Below are positions 1 to 5,454 of a stretch of 6,026 bases of DNA, in pieces. Position 1 is the stretch's first letter; each line of letters starts with the position of its first letter. Below the pieces are notes generated by a model. That model searched no databases and had not been told where the DNA came from. It saw nothing but the letters and a program-made list of their open reading frames with translations. The translations under genes and the position numbers were made by a program. This DNA is from Bacillota bacterium. Its GTDB lineage: Bacteria > Bacillota > Bacilli > Bacillales > Cytobacillaceae. The stretch lies in NCBI GenBank assembly GCA_030705745.1, contig JAUZPT010000191.1, positions 1 to 6,026 on the forward strand, in the 5' to 3' direction.

Positions 1-238
1 AAAAAGAGATAATTACGGCTGTTTGTTGTTCGAATGGATCATTCGAATGAAGATCTTTTAAACCCATTTCACAAAAATTGGCATTACGGCCGATCTCAAG
101 TTTTTTCTCTTCTGCAATGGAATCCGTTTCATCAATGGACAAATCGATACCGACCACTTCCCAGCCTTTTTCTAAAAGTTTATTACACAAATGAAAACCG
201 GCAAAGCGAAAACTTCCGAAAATATAAGCATTTTCCAT
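1..238 (-). CDS. NAD-dependent epimerase-like protein, N-terminal part (yjaV position), cut by window edge
   Basis: Reading the minus strand from the ATG at 238 gives an open frame of 79 codons that runs off the left edge, so only the N-terminus is visible. It begins MENAYIFGSF and has the layout of a Rossmann fold: a first beta strand (residues 3-7), a glycine-containing turn (residues 8-14, GSFRFAG), a helix (about 15-25) and a second strand ending in Asp32 (EVVGID). An acid there normally holds the ribose of NAD. This fits the extended short-chain dehydrogenase/epimerase superfamily. The middle glycine of the usual GxxGxxG is replaced by Arg11, so cofactor binding is uncertain. The gene lies 87 bp downstream of the yjaU-like gene on the same strand, with no strong terminator between, so co-transcription is likely. 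The ribosome site is poor (a run of G at 248-253). The position matches yjaV of Bacillus, but the symbol is withheld because only part is seen. Substrate unknown. Confidence 0.7.
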   Translation of the reverse strand, partial: MENAYIFGSFRFAGFHLCNKLLEKGWEVVGIDLSIDETDSIAEEKKLEIGRNANFCEMGLKDLHSNDPFEQQTAVIISF

Positions 239-325
239 CCTGCGTTGCCCCCCATAAATCTGTTTCCTATTGCATCCTATTCCAGCCAGCCAAAAATTAT
301 TTCTGTTTGGCTCTGTTTCCAATGG

Positions 326-1060
326 TTACAGGTTTTTTTCATGGGCAGAAAAAAATTTGATCATTTGCGTACCTAACTGCTGTTTTTTTTCCGGAAGCAT
401 GTAAGAGGTGGCAATATTCATGCTTTCTTTGTTCTGGAATAATAGGTTTTGGTAAAGAGTTGTTCGGTTGAAAGCCCGGCCACCTGATAAAATATGAATC
501 ATCCGTACAGGAATATTTTCATTGATGACAATTTCGGTATCACTTGATAAAATTTCTGCTTCGATAGAAGAGATGTCTTTTTGATAAGCATACGACAATT
601 CTGTTAAAAGCTTTTTGTAAAAAAATTTATGTTCTTTTTCTTGTTCCAAATGATGTTTTAGCGACAAAATTGGATTTACAAACACAACCGACCTGATTTG
701 GTCTGGCATTTCGGACATAAGTTCCATTGCTACCAGTGCTCCCATCCCTTCTGCAAGAATATGGATCTTTTCATTGAGAATCTCATTTCTTATTACATGA
801 TGATACAATCGTTTAGCCATTTGAATTGCTCGTTTGCTTCCCCAGTTTTTCCCGTAAAGATTGGAAGAAAAAATGATATACCCGGCTGCTTTCAATTTTA
901 TAATTAGAGATTGCTTCCCTTCATTTTGCATCCAAAAGCTTTTGCTTTCTTCAACAAAATGCCTTTCATCCCCAATAATTAGGATACTGAAACCATTAGG
1001 CTTCTCTGGGTAATGTATAATATTCCATTGGGTATCCAATTGAAAAATCCGGCTATCCAT
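326..1060 (-). CDS. yjaU: YjaU-like alpha/beta-hydrolase-fold protein lacking the serine nucleophile
   Basis: This is a 244-residue soluble protein without signal peptide or membrane segments. The pattern is that of a small alpha/beta hydrolase: a strand SILIIG (25-30), a helix and strand to about residue 65 (YIIFSSNLYG), a strand HILAEGMGA (100-108) where the nucleophile elbow should lie, then SVVFVNP (124-130) and a late strand VRMIHILSGG (185-194). At the elbow the family motif GxSxG reads A-E-G-M-G, so Gly105 sits where the catalytic serine is expected, and no convincing catalytic His is seen near the C-terminus. The start at 1060 is supported by an AAGGGAG ribosome site (1069-1075, 8 nt spacing); an ATG 4 nt further upstream hits a stop after three codons. 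The assignment to YjaU rests on position (between yjzD and the epimerase-like gene, as recalled for B. subtilis) and fold, not on alignment. Substrate and function are unknown; a non-enzymatic role is possible. Confidence 0.72.
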   Translation of the reverse strand: MDSRIFQLDTQWNIIHYPEKPNGFSILIIGDERHFVEESKSFWMQNEGKQSLIIKLKAAGYIIFSSNLYGKNWGSKRAIQMAKRLYHHVIRNEILNEKIHILAEGMGALVAMELMSEMPDQIRSVVFVNPILSLKHHLEQEKEHKFFYKKLLTELSYAYQKDISSIEAEILSSDTEIVINENIPVRMIHILSGGRAFNRTTLYQNLLFQNKESMNIATSYMLPEKKQQLGTQMIKFFSAHEKNL

Positions 1061-1094
1061 ACATAAAACTCCCTTAACAAATTTTCATCAAATT

Positions 1095-1116
1095 ATTGTA
1101 TGTGGCAGCGTACAAT
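1095..1116. promoter_or_regulatory. 22-bp palindrome upstream of yjaU, possible operator
   Basis: The arms ATTGTATG (1095-1102) and CGTACAAT (1109-1116) are inverted repeats matching at 7 of 8 positions around a 6-base centre. On the minus strand the proximal arm contains TACAAT (1100 to 1095), a fair -10 element that would start transcription near 1088, about 28 nt before the yjaU start; no good -35 is seen. A dimeric regulator bound here would block that promoter. I do not recognise the motif as a known Bacillus operator. It could also be a hairpin in the yjaU leader or chance. Confidence 0.3.
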
Positions 1117-1225
1117 CGGAAAGGGATTTTGCCCATAATAAGAAAATAAAGGCAAAGGAAAGGCAGCTTATCATTCGTTTTTCTTCCACCATGGCAATAG
1201 TGACTGCATACACCTTAATTAACAA

Positions 1226-1254
1226 TTTATTATTTTCATGGCATATGGTATGAT
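1226..1254 (+). promoter_or_regulatory. Candidate extended -10 promoter of yjzD
   Basis: TATGAT at 1249-1254 is preceded by TG at 1246-1247, giving the extended -10 form TGGTATGAT. The -35 position 17 bp upstream (1226-1231, TTTATT) is weak, as is usual for extended -10 promoters. The predicted start near 1261 would leave a leader of about 27 nt before the yjzD ATG. Confidence 0.45.
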
Positions 1255-1273
1255 GATTTGAGAATTAAATAGT

Positions 1274-1281
1274 AAGAGGTG
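1274..1281 (+). promoter_or_regulatory. Ribosome binding site that fixes the yjzD start
   Basis: AAGAGGTG lies 6 nt before the ATG at 1288. An in-frame GTG at 1279-1281 is part of this site itself, so it cannot be the start; the ATG at 1288 is. Confidence 0.75.
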
Positions 1282-1287
1282 AAATTC

Positions 1288-1476
1288 ATGAAATATTTCT
1301 GGGCTTTTTTCTGGACGTTCCTTTTGGTGGAAATGTTAACGTACGTTGTCAGTTCGATGCTGGGAGCTGCATTTAATTTTAAAACCGGCGCCTTTTTAGC
1401 AGTTTGTGTAACCGTTTTACTCATGATTATTTCGACGGTCATTCCAAATGAACCTGCCGAGAAGCATATCCATTAA
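1288..1476 (+). CDS. yjzD: YjzD family (DUF2929) small two-helix membrane protein
   Basis: A 62-residue protein that is almost all membrane: a first hydrophobic helix at about residues 3-23 (FWAFFWTFLL), a short loop around GAAFNFKTG (26-34), a second helix at about 35-52 (FLAVCVTVLLMIIS), and a short polar tail PNEPAEKHIH. The WAFxWxFLL opening and overall size match the DUF2929/YjzD family of Bacillus, whose function is not known. With two helices and few charges it is more likely a small membrane-protein partner than an enzyme or transporter. It stands alone: it diverges from yjaU, converges on clpB, has its own extended -10 promoter and ends 11 nt before a strong terminator. Neighbouring yjzC and yjaU fit the known Bacillus gene order and support the name. 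Confidence 0.82.
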   Translation: MKYFWAFFWTFLLVEMLTYVVSSMLGAAFNFKTGAFLAVCVTVLLMIISTVIPNEPAEKHIH

Positions 1477-1487
1477 AAAAATTTTCT

Positions 1488-1523
1488 AAAAAGTCATCCT
1501 GTTCAAAAACAGGATGACTTTTT
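1488..1523. terminator. Bidirectional terminator between yjzD and clpB
   Basis: A near-perfect inverted repeat: AAAAAGTCATCCTG (1488-1501) pairs with CAGGATGACTTTTT (1510-1523), extended by two more base pairs to leave a 4-base loop at 1504-1507. An A-tract on one side and a T-tract on the other make it work on both strands. It lies 11 bp after the yjzD stop and 2 bp after the clpB stop, so it serves both converging genes. Confidence 0.92.
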
Positions 1524-1525
1524 CT

Positions 1526-4123
1526 TTACTTTACCTTAAATACCAATTTTTCATCTTCCAAATGAACGACAACTTCAGAATGATGCTTCAGATGACCTGA
1601 GATGATTTCTCGTGCAAGCGGTGTTTCAAGATTCCTTTGGATAAACCGTTTTAATGGCCTTGCTCCGTAAATCGGATCATAACCATTTATGGCAACAAAA
1701 TTTTGAGCCTCCTCACTCATAATTACACGAATATATTGATCATCAAGCCTTTTTTGTAAATCATTGAGTAGCTTCTGAACAATGCCTTTAATTTCTTTTG
1801 AAGACAATGGGTGAAACAAAATCGTTTCATCGATCCTGTTCAAAAATTCTGGGCGAAAATGATTTCTCAGCTGCCCATACACCTTGGATCTGCTATCTGA
1901 GGATATTCCATCACCTTCTGTTGTATCATGGAAAAATTGGGACCCAATATTTGAAGTCATAATGATAACAGTATTTTTGAAATCAACCGTTCTTCCCTGA
2001 GAATCCGTTATTCTTCCGTCATCAAGCACTTGAAGTAGAAGATTGAACACCTCTGGATGTGCCTTTTCCACTTCATCGAGCAATATAACAGAGTAGGGCC
2101 TTCTTCTAACAGCTTCCGTTAATTGTCCACCCTCTTCATATCCTACATACCCAGGGGGAGCCCCTATCAATCTTGAAACAGCAAATTTTTCCATGTACTC
2201 TGACATATCGATCCGAATGATTTGCTCTTCACTATCGAATAAAGCTTCTGCCAATGCTTTTGCCAATTCAGTCTTTCCAACACCCGTCGGGCCAAGGAAT
2301 AAAAATGACCCAATTGGTCTGTTAGGCTCTTTTATTCCCGCCCTTGCGCGAATGACAGCATCAGAAACAAGCTGAATTGCTTCTTCTTGTCCAATCACCC
2401 TTTCACTCAAAAGGCTTTCTAGCTTCAATAGCTTTTCTCTTTCACCCTCGACAAGTCTTGTCAAAGGTATTCCTGTCCATCTGGCCACAATTTCCGCTAT
2501 CTCTTCTTCTGTCACTTCTTCACGCAGCAATCGTTCACCTTCACGATTGCTTACATTTTCTTCAAGCTCAAGAAGCTCTTTTTCAAATTGAGGTATTTTA
2601 CCATGGCGCAGCTCAGCAGCCACATTTAAATCATATGTGTCTTCCGCTCGTTGCAGCTCTCTGCGTAATTTTTCCAAGTGTTCTTTCTTTTCCTGCACCA
2701 TCTGAATCGTTTGTTTTTCAAGAACCCACTTGGCTTTCATTTCATTTGCACTTTCTTTTAACTGTGCAAGTTCACCTTCAAGAAGTTTTAATCGTTGGAT
2801 GCTTCCTTCATCCTTTTCTTTTCGCAATGCCGCTTCTTCAATTTCGAGTAGCATTAATTTCCTCATGATTTCATCCAATTCAGTTGGCATGGAATCAATT
2901 TCTGTACGAATATGCGCGCACGCTTCATCCACAAGATCGATCGCCTTATCGGGTAAAAATCGATCTGTTATATACCTATTCGACAAAGTGGCCGCAGCCA
3001 CAAGAGAGCGATCATGAATTTTTACACCATGGTGGATTTCGAATCGTTCCTTCAGCCCTCTTAGAATGGATATCGTTTCTTCGACTCCAGGTTCTTCTAC
3101 CATTACTTGTTGGAAACGGCGTTCAAGGGCTGGGTCTTTTTCAATATATTTCCGATGTTCCTCCAAAGTCGTCGCTCCGATGCAATGCAGTTCACCCCTC
3201 GCCAGCATCGGCTTTAACATATTCCCGGCATCCATGGCGCCTTCCGTTTTTCCAGCACCGACAATGGTATGAAGCTCATCTATGAAAAGAAGAATTCTTC
3301 CTTCACTCTTTTTCACTTCATTTAAAACGGCTTGAAGCCTTTCTTCAAACTCTCCTCTGAATTTTGCACCCGCAATTAAGGAGCTCATATCAAGCGAAAA
3401 AATGCTTTTATCCTTTAATCCTTCCGGAACGTCCCTCCGAATGATTCTTTGCGCAAGTCCTTCAACGATTGCTGTCTTGCCAACACCAGGTTCACCGATA
3501 AGCACGGGATTGTTCTTTGTTTTTCTGGAAAGAATTCTGATGACATGCCTAATTTCTGTGTCCCTGCCAATAACGGGATCCATTTTCCCAGCTGCTGCTT
3601 CGGCCACTAAATCACGACCGTATTTTTTCAATGCTTCATATGTTCCTTCCGGATTTTGAGATATCACTTTTTGATTCCCCCTAATTTCCTTTATTTCGGT
3701 TGATATGTTTTTCAAATCGGCTCCTTGTTTTTTCAACAATCCTGCAAAAACTGAAGAGGTTATCATGAATGCGGCGAGCAAGAAATGTTCAACCGAAAGA
3801 TATTCGTCTTGGAATTCCCGCGCAATTTCCTCCGATTTCGTTACAATCTGCTGCATTTGCGGACTCAAATAAAGCTTGCTATTCTCTGCTCCGCTCCCTG
3901 TTACTTTTGCCTTTTTGTACAATTCCCTATTTAATTCTTCTTTAACTTTCTTCGTGTTTACTTTGATTTTTTCTAAGACAGAATTGATAAGGCTATCTTC
4001 ATGCTCCATGATGGATAGAAAAAAATGAGATTCATCCAATTCCTGATGACTGTTCTTGAGCGCCAGCGCCTGAGCTTCACTAAATCCAGCCTGTAAACGT
4101 TCCGTCATTTGATTAAAATCCAT
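1526..4123 (-). CDS. clpB: ATP-dependent chaperone ClpB (Hsp100 disaggregase)
   Basis: ClpB is a cytosolic hexameric AAA+ machine that threads aggregated proteins through its pore, working with DnaK/DnaJ/GrpE. The 865 residues match the usual family length. Domains in order: Clp N-domain (about 1-145), nucleotide-binding domain 1 with Walker A GEPGVGKT (210-217), Walker B ILLFIDE (277-283) and arginine pair R335-R336; a coiled-coil middle domain (about 410-535) that marks ClpB rather than ClpA, ClpC or ClpE by its length; domain 2 with Walker A GPTGVGKT (611-618), Walker B VILLDE (679-684), pore loop GYVGY (658-662), arginine finger near R763 and sensor 2 GARPLKR (820-826). No IGF/LGF ClpP-docking loop was noticed, as expected. 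Pore loop 1 reads KFRG, with Phe255 where many ClpBs have Tyr. The start at 4123 ([10 protein letters not shown]) is chosen over an in-frame ATG at 4222 because it has AAAAGGAG 8 nt upstream, fits the family N-terminus, and leaves the CtsR operator outside the gene. It is probably monocistronic and induced by heat through CtsR. Confidence 0.98.
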   Translation of the reverse strand: MDFNQMTERLQAGFSEAQALALKNSHQELDESHFFLSIMEHEDSLINSVLEKIKVNTKKVKEELNRELYKKAKVTGSGAENSKLYLSPQMQQIVTKSEEIAREFQDEYLSVEHFLLAAFMITSSVFAGLLKKQGADLKNISTEIKEIRGNQKVISQNPEGTYEALKKYGRDLVAEAAAGKMDPVIGRDTEIRHVIRILSRKTKNNPVLIGEPGVGKTAIVEGLAQRIIRRDVPEGLKDKSIFSLDMSSLIAGAKFRGEFEERLQAVLNEVKKSEGRILLFIDELHTIVGAGKTEGAMDAGNMLKPMLARGELHCIGATTLEEHRKYIEKDPALERRFQQVMVEEPGVEETISILRGLKERFEIHHGVKIHDRSLVAAATLSNRYITDRFLPDKAIDLVDEACAHIRTEIDSMPTELDEIMRKLMLLEIEEAALRKEKDEGSIQRLKLLEGELAQLKESANEMKAKWVLEKQTIQMVQEKKEHLEKLRRELQRAEDTYDLNVAAELRHGKIPQFEKELLELEENVSNREGERLLREEVTEEEIAEIVARWTGIPLTRLVEGEREKLLKLESLLSERVIGQEEAIQLVSDAVIRARAGIKEPNRPIGSFLFLGPTGVGKTELAKALAEALFDSEEQIIRIDMSEYMEKFAVSRLIGAPPGYVGYEEGGQLTEAVRRRPYSVILLDEVEKAHPEVFNLLLQVLDDGRITDSQGRTVDFKNTVIIMTSNIGSQFFHDTTEGDGISSDSRSKVYGQLRNHFRPEFLNRIDETILFHPLSSKEIKGIVQKLLNDLQKRLDDQYIRVIMSEEAQNFVAINGYDPIYGARPLKRFIQRNLETPLAREIISGHLKHHSEVVVHLEDEKLVFKVK

Positions 4124-4131
4124 CACAACCA

Positions 4132-4139
4132 CTCCTTTT
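4132..4139 (-). promoter_or_regulatory. Ribosome binding site that fixes the clpB start
   Basis: On the minus strand AAAAGGAG lies 8 nt before the ATG at 4123. Its first three bases are shared with the CtsR operator. The competing upstream ATG at 4222 has no such site. Confidence 0.88.
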
Positions 4140-4153
4140 GACCTTTTTTGACC
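4137..4153 (-). promoter_or_regulatory. CtsR operator of clpB
   Basis: On the minus strand the bases read GGTCAAA-AAA-GGTCAAA, a perfect direct heptamer repeat with a 3-base spacer. This is the published CtsR consensus (RGTCAAANANRGTCAAA). CtsR is the heat-sensitive repressor of clp genes in low-GC Gram-positives and releases DNA on heat or protein stress. The site lies between the candidate -10 element and the ribosome site, at roughly +6 to +22 of the predicted transcript, which fits repression by blocking initiation or early elongation. The ctsR gene itself is not in this window. Confidence 0.95.
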
Positions 4154-4165
4154 TTTGATATTTAT

Positions 4166-4194
4166 ATTATAAATTACTCTTGAGAGAAATAAAA
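4166..4194 (-). promoter_or_regulatory. Candidate sigma-A promoter of clpB
   Basis: A perfect -10 hexamer TATAAT lies at 4171 to 4166 on the minus strand, just upstream of the CtsR operator. The -35 position 17 bp away (4194 to 4189, TTTTAT) is a poor match and falls in the T-tract and stem of the yjzC terminator. The predicted start is near 4159. The -10 is convincing by position; the -35 is not. Confidence 0.5.
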
Positions 4195-4217
4195 GCCATC
4201 CGCACCGGATGGCTTTT
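4191..4217. terminator. Terminator after yjzC, bidirectional in form
   Basis: AAAAGCCATCCG (4191-4202) pairs perfectly with CGGATGGCTTTT (4206-4217) around a 3-base loop, giving a 12-bp stem. On the minus strand it is followed by TTTTATTT. It lies 9 bp beyond the yjzC stop and upstream of the clpB promoter, so it separates the two genes. The T-tract on the plus strand could also stop antisense transcripts. Confidence 0.88.
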
Positions 4218-4225
4218 TCCATATC

Positions 4226-4405
4226 TTATGGTTTTCGTAAGTATGTCCAATGGCGGTTTTGGTTCGATGTTTCCGGAAAAGAATCGCCAGCTTTAAGCTT
4301 TATTTTTTGTGGATTTAAGACGTTGCTTCCAGTCTCACCAATTTCAATGTAAATACCATTATTGGGTGCCTTTTTCCCTGGTTGGAATTGTCGGTTTTGT
4401 CCCAC
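4226..4405 (-). CDS. yjzC: YjzC family small protein, GTG start
   Basis: A 59-residue protein read from the GTG at 4405, beginning (M)GQNRQFQPGK and ending HWTYLRKP. Both ends, the central GIYIEIGETG (17-26) and the length match what I recall of B. subtilis YjzC, also 59 residues. It is small, polar and basic, with no membrane segment, signal peptide or cysteine; its role is unknown. A glycine- and proline-rich opening followed by alternating hydrophobic residues suggests a small beta-rich domain. The start is supported by AAGGAGG (4414-4420) placed 8 nt before the GTG. An ATG at 4410-4412 is in another frame. The gene has its own promoter region and ends in a strong terminator before clpB, so it is probably monocistronic. 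It is easily missed because of its size and start codon. Confidence 0.9.
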   Translation of the reverse strand: MGQNRQFQPGKKAPNNGIYIEIGETGSNVLNPQKIKLKAGDSFPETSNQNRHWTYLRKP

Positions 4406-4413
4406 TTTTCATT

Positions 4414-4420
4414 CCTCCTT
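4414..4420 (-). promoter_or_regulatory. Ribosome binding site supporting the yjzC GTG start
   Basis: A perfect AAGGAGG on the minus strand lies 8 nt before the GTG at 4405, which is the ideal Bacillus spacing and decides the start. Confidence 0.88.
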
Positions 4421-4457
4421 CAGTTGATTCCCTAATAGTCTTTCCCATTTCAGAAAG

Positions 4458-4485
4458 AAAATATCGACTCATTTTTTACGGACAA
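4458..4485 (-). promoter_or_regulatory. Candidate promoter of yjzC
   Basis: On the minus strand TTGTCC (4485 to 4480) and TATTTT (4463 to 4458) are separated by 16 bp; each matches 4 of 6 consensus bases. The predicted leader would be about 45 nt. A second possibility is a perfect TTGACA at 4544 to 4539, but no good -10 follows it. Confidence 0.35.
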
Positions 4486-4535
4486 ACTTCAAGTTCCCCA
4501 GTGGCATGATTCGACAAATATTTCCCGAGCAATAA

Positions 4536-4554
4536 TTGTGTCAAAATTTCACGA
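4536..4554. promoter_or_regulatory. Fnr/ResD/Rex-like box between yjzC and fnr
   Basis: TTGTGTCAAAATTTCACGA resembles redox-regulator sites. The half sites TGTG and TCAC fit Fnr (TGTGA-N6-TCACT) but are one base too far apart, and likewise for Rex (TTGTGAA-N4-TTCACAA). The minus-strand half ATCGTGAAA partly fits the ResD motif TTTGTGAAT (6 of 9). It lies about 83 bp upstream of the predicted fnr transcript start. ResD control of fnr is known in B. subtilis, so this is plausible but unproven. Confidence 0.3.
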
Positions 4555-4591
4555 TAAAATATGACGTTTGTATGAACTTATTGTCCATTCA

Positions 4592-4621
4592 TTGCTTAAA
4601 TTCCCCAATTAACAATATAAT
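4592..4621 (+). promoter_or_regulatory. Candidate promoter of fnr
   Basis: A perfect -10 TATAAT (4616-4621) is preceded at 18 bp by TTGCTT (4592-4597), which keeps only the first three consensus bases. A weak -35 with a strong -10 is typical of an activator-dependent promoter. The predicted start near 4628 leaves a leader of about 66 nt. Confidence 0.5.
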
Positions 4622-4693
4622 TATAGTAAAATCTAACATTTTTTCTGCCCTGGCCGATTCAAACAAATTCTTTTCCCCTAAGGTGGTTATAGA

Positions 4694-5383
4694 ATGCAAT
4701 CTCTAGAAATTCCCGTCCAATTGAAAGAACTGATACAATCTGCCCATCATGTTCGAAAAATGGAAAAAGGAAGTTTTCTTTTTCAGGAAGGATCAGTCGC
4801 GAATGAACTTTTCATCATCCAAAGCGGAATGATTCACGTTAGCAAAATTGTCCCGGACGGTCGTGAATTAACATTACGCATATGTTCAAAAGGTGATTTG
4901 GTCGGAGAAGTACAATTATTTTCGGCAGAAACTCGCTATTATTTGAGCGGCAAAGTAGTAGAAAGTGGAGAAGTGGCAGTAATTTTAAAAGAGGAGCTGG
5001 AAGAAAATCTTTCCCGCAACCATGTTTTGGCGATGGAGTATATGAAATGGATGAGCACTCATTACCAAAAAACTCAAACAAAGGTTCGCGATTTGGTCCT
5101 TCATGGAAAAAAAGGCGCATTATTTTCTACCTTAATAAGATTAACAAACAGCTATGGAAGCCATTCACCTAAAGGAATCGTGTTGGACCTCCCATTAACA
5201 AACCAAGAATTGGCTAATTTCTGTGGCACATCAAGAGAGGTTGTCAATCGATTGCTAAGTGATTTGCGCAAAGGTGATATCATTTCAGTGGACAAAGGAA
5301 TCATCACGATCCATGACCTCGATTTCCTCAAACGAGAGATCGATTGCGAAAATTGCACTAGGGAAATTTGTAATATTGATTAA
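4694..5383 (+). CDS. fnr: Fnr, Crp/Fnr-family oxygen-responsive regulator with C-terminal Fe-S motif
   Basis: Fnr activates anaerobic genes (nitrate respiration, fermentation) when oxygen is absent. The protein has 229 residues, close to the 238 of B. subtilis Fnr. It shows a cyclic-nucleotide-binding-type beta barrel (about 20-100, with FLFQEGSVANELFIIQSG at 28-45), a dimerisation helix (about 105-135) and a winged helix-turn-helix (about 165-210). The recognition helix SREVVNRLL (180-188) has Arg181, Glu182 and Arg186 spaced as in Crp, predicting a TGTGA/TCACA target. The C-terminus holds Cys218-x2-Cys221-x4-Cys226, the same spacing as Cys227, Cys230 and Cys235 of B. subtilis Fnr, which bind a [4Fe-4S] cluster together with Asp141; Asp133 here is the likely fourth ligand. 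The start is supported by AAGGTGG (4680-4686), 7 nt upstream. The gene has its own promoter, ends at a terminator, and converges on a ywiC-like gene. No narK is upstream, unlike B. subtilis. Confidence 0.93.
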   Translation: MQSLEIPVQLKELIQSAHHVRKMEKGSFLFQEGSVANELFIIQSGMIHVSKIVPDGRELTLRICSKGDLVGEVQLFSAETRYYLSGKVVESGEVAVILKEELEENLSRNHVLAMEYMKWMSTHYQKTQTKVRDLVLHGKKGALFSTLIRLTNSYGSHSPKGIVLDLPLTNQELANFCGTSREVVNRLLSDLRKGDIISVDKGIITIHDLDFLKREIDCENCTREICNID

Positions 5384-5397
5384 ATACTAAGAACAGC

Positions 5398-5431
5398 AAA
5401 AGAAGCAGCTCCTTGGGAGACTGCTTCTTTT
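5398..5431. terminator. Bidirectional terminator between fnr and the ywiC-like gene
   Basis: AAAAGAAGCAG (5398-5408) pairs with CTGCTTCTTTT (5421-5431), an 11-bp stem. The loop can add CTCC/GGAG pairs (5409-5412 with 5416-5419) and one bulged A. It lies 14 bp after the fnr stop and 23 bp after the end of the converging gene, with T-tracts on both strands. Confidence 0.88.
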
Positions 5432-5454
5432 TATGCCGGCCTTTAACTTGTCAA

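Noticed and set aside
29..49. Direct repeat TTCGAATG (29-36 and 42-49)
   Set aside because: It lies within coding sequence, where repeated Ser-Asn/Phe-Glu codons explain it, and it has no third copy.
288..312. Hairpin AGCCAAA/TTTGGCT after yjaU
   Set aside because: The 7-bp stem has an 11-base loop and no T-tract follows it on the minus strand, so it is not a convincing terminator. Transcription probably continues into the epimerase-like gene.
34..360. 108-codon open frame on the plus strand at the left edge
   Set aside because: It overlaps the epimerase-like gene and the end of yjaU on the other strand, has no good ribosome site and shows no recognisable domain.
1088..1192. 34-codon minus-strand frame with a hydrophobic stretch upstream of yjaU
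   Set aside because: There is no Shine-Dalgarno sequence before its ATG at 1192, and it overlaps the palindrome and likely promoter of yjaU. It could be a leader peptide but nothing supports this.
1061..1287. CIRCE (HrcA) element or sigma-B promoter in the intergenic regions
   Set aside because: No TTAGCACTC-N9-GAGTGCTAA or GTTT/GGGTAT pair was seen here, upstream of clpB, or upstream of fnr.
2377..2868. 163-codon open frame on the plus strand inside clpB
   Set aside because: It is antisense to the conserved end of NBD1, middle domain and linker of clpB, has no family features and is low-complexity (Leu, His, Phe rich), as expected of a shadow frame.
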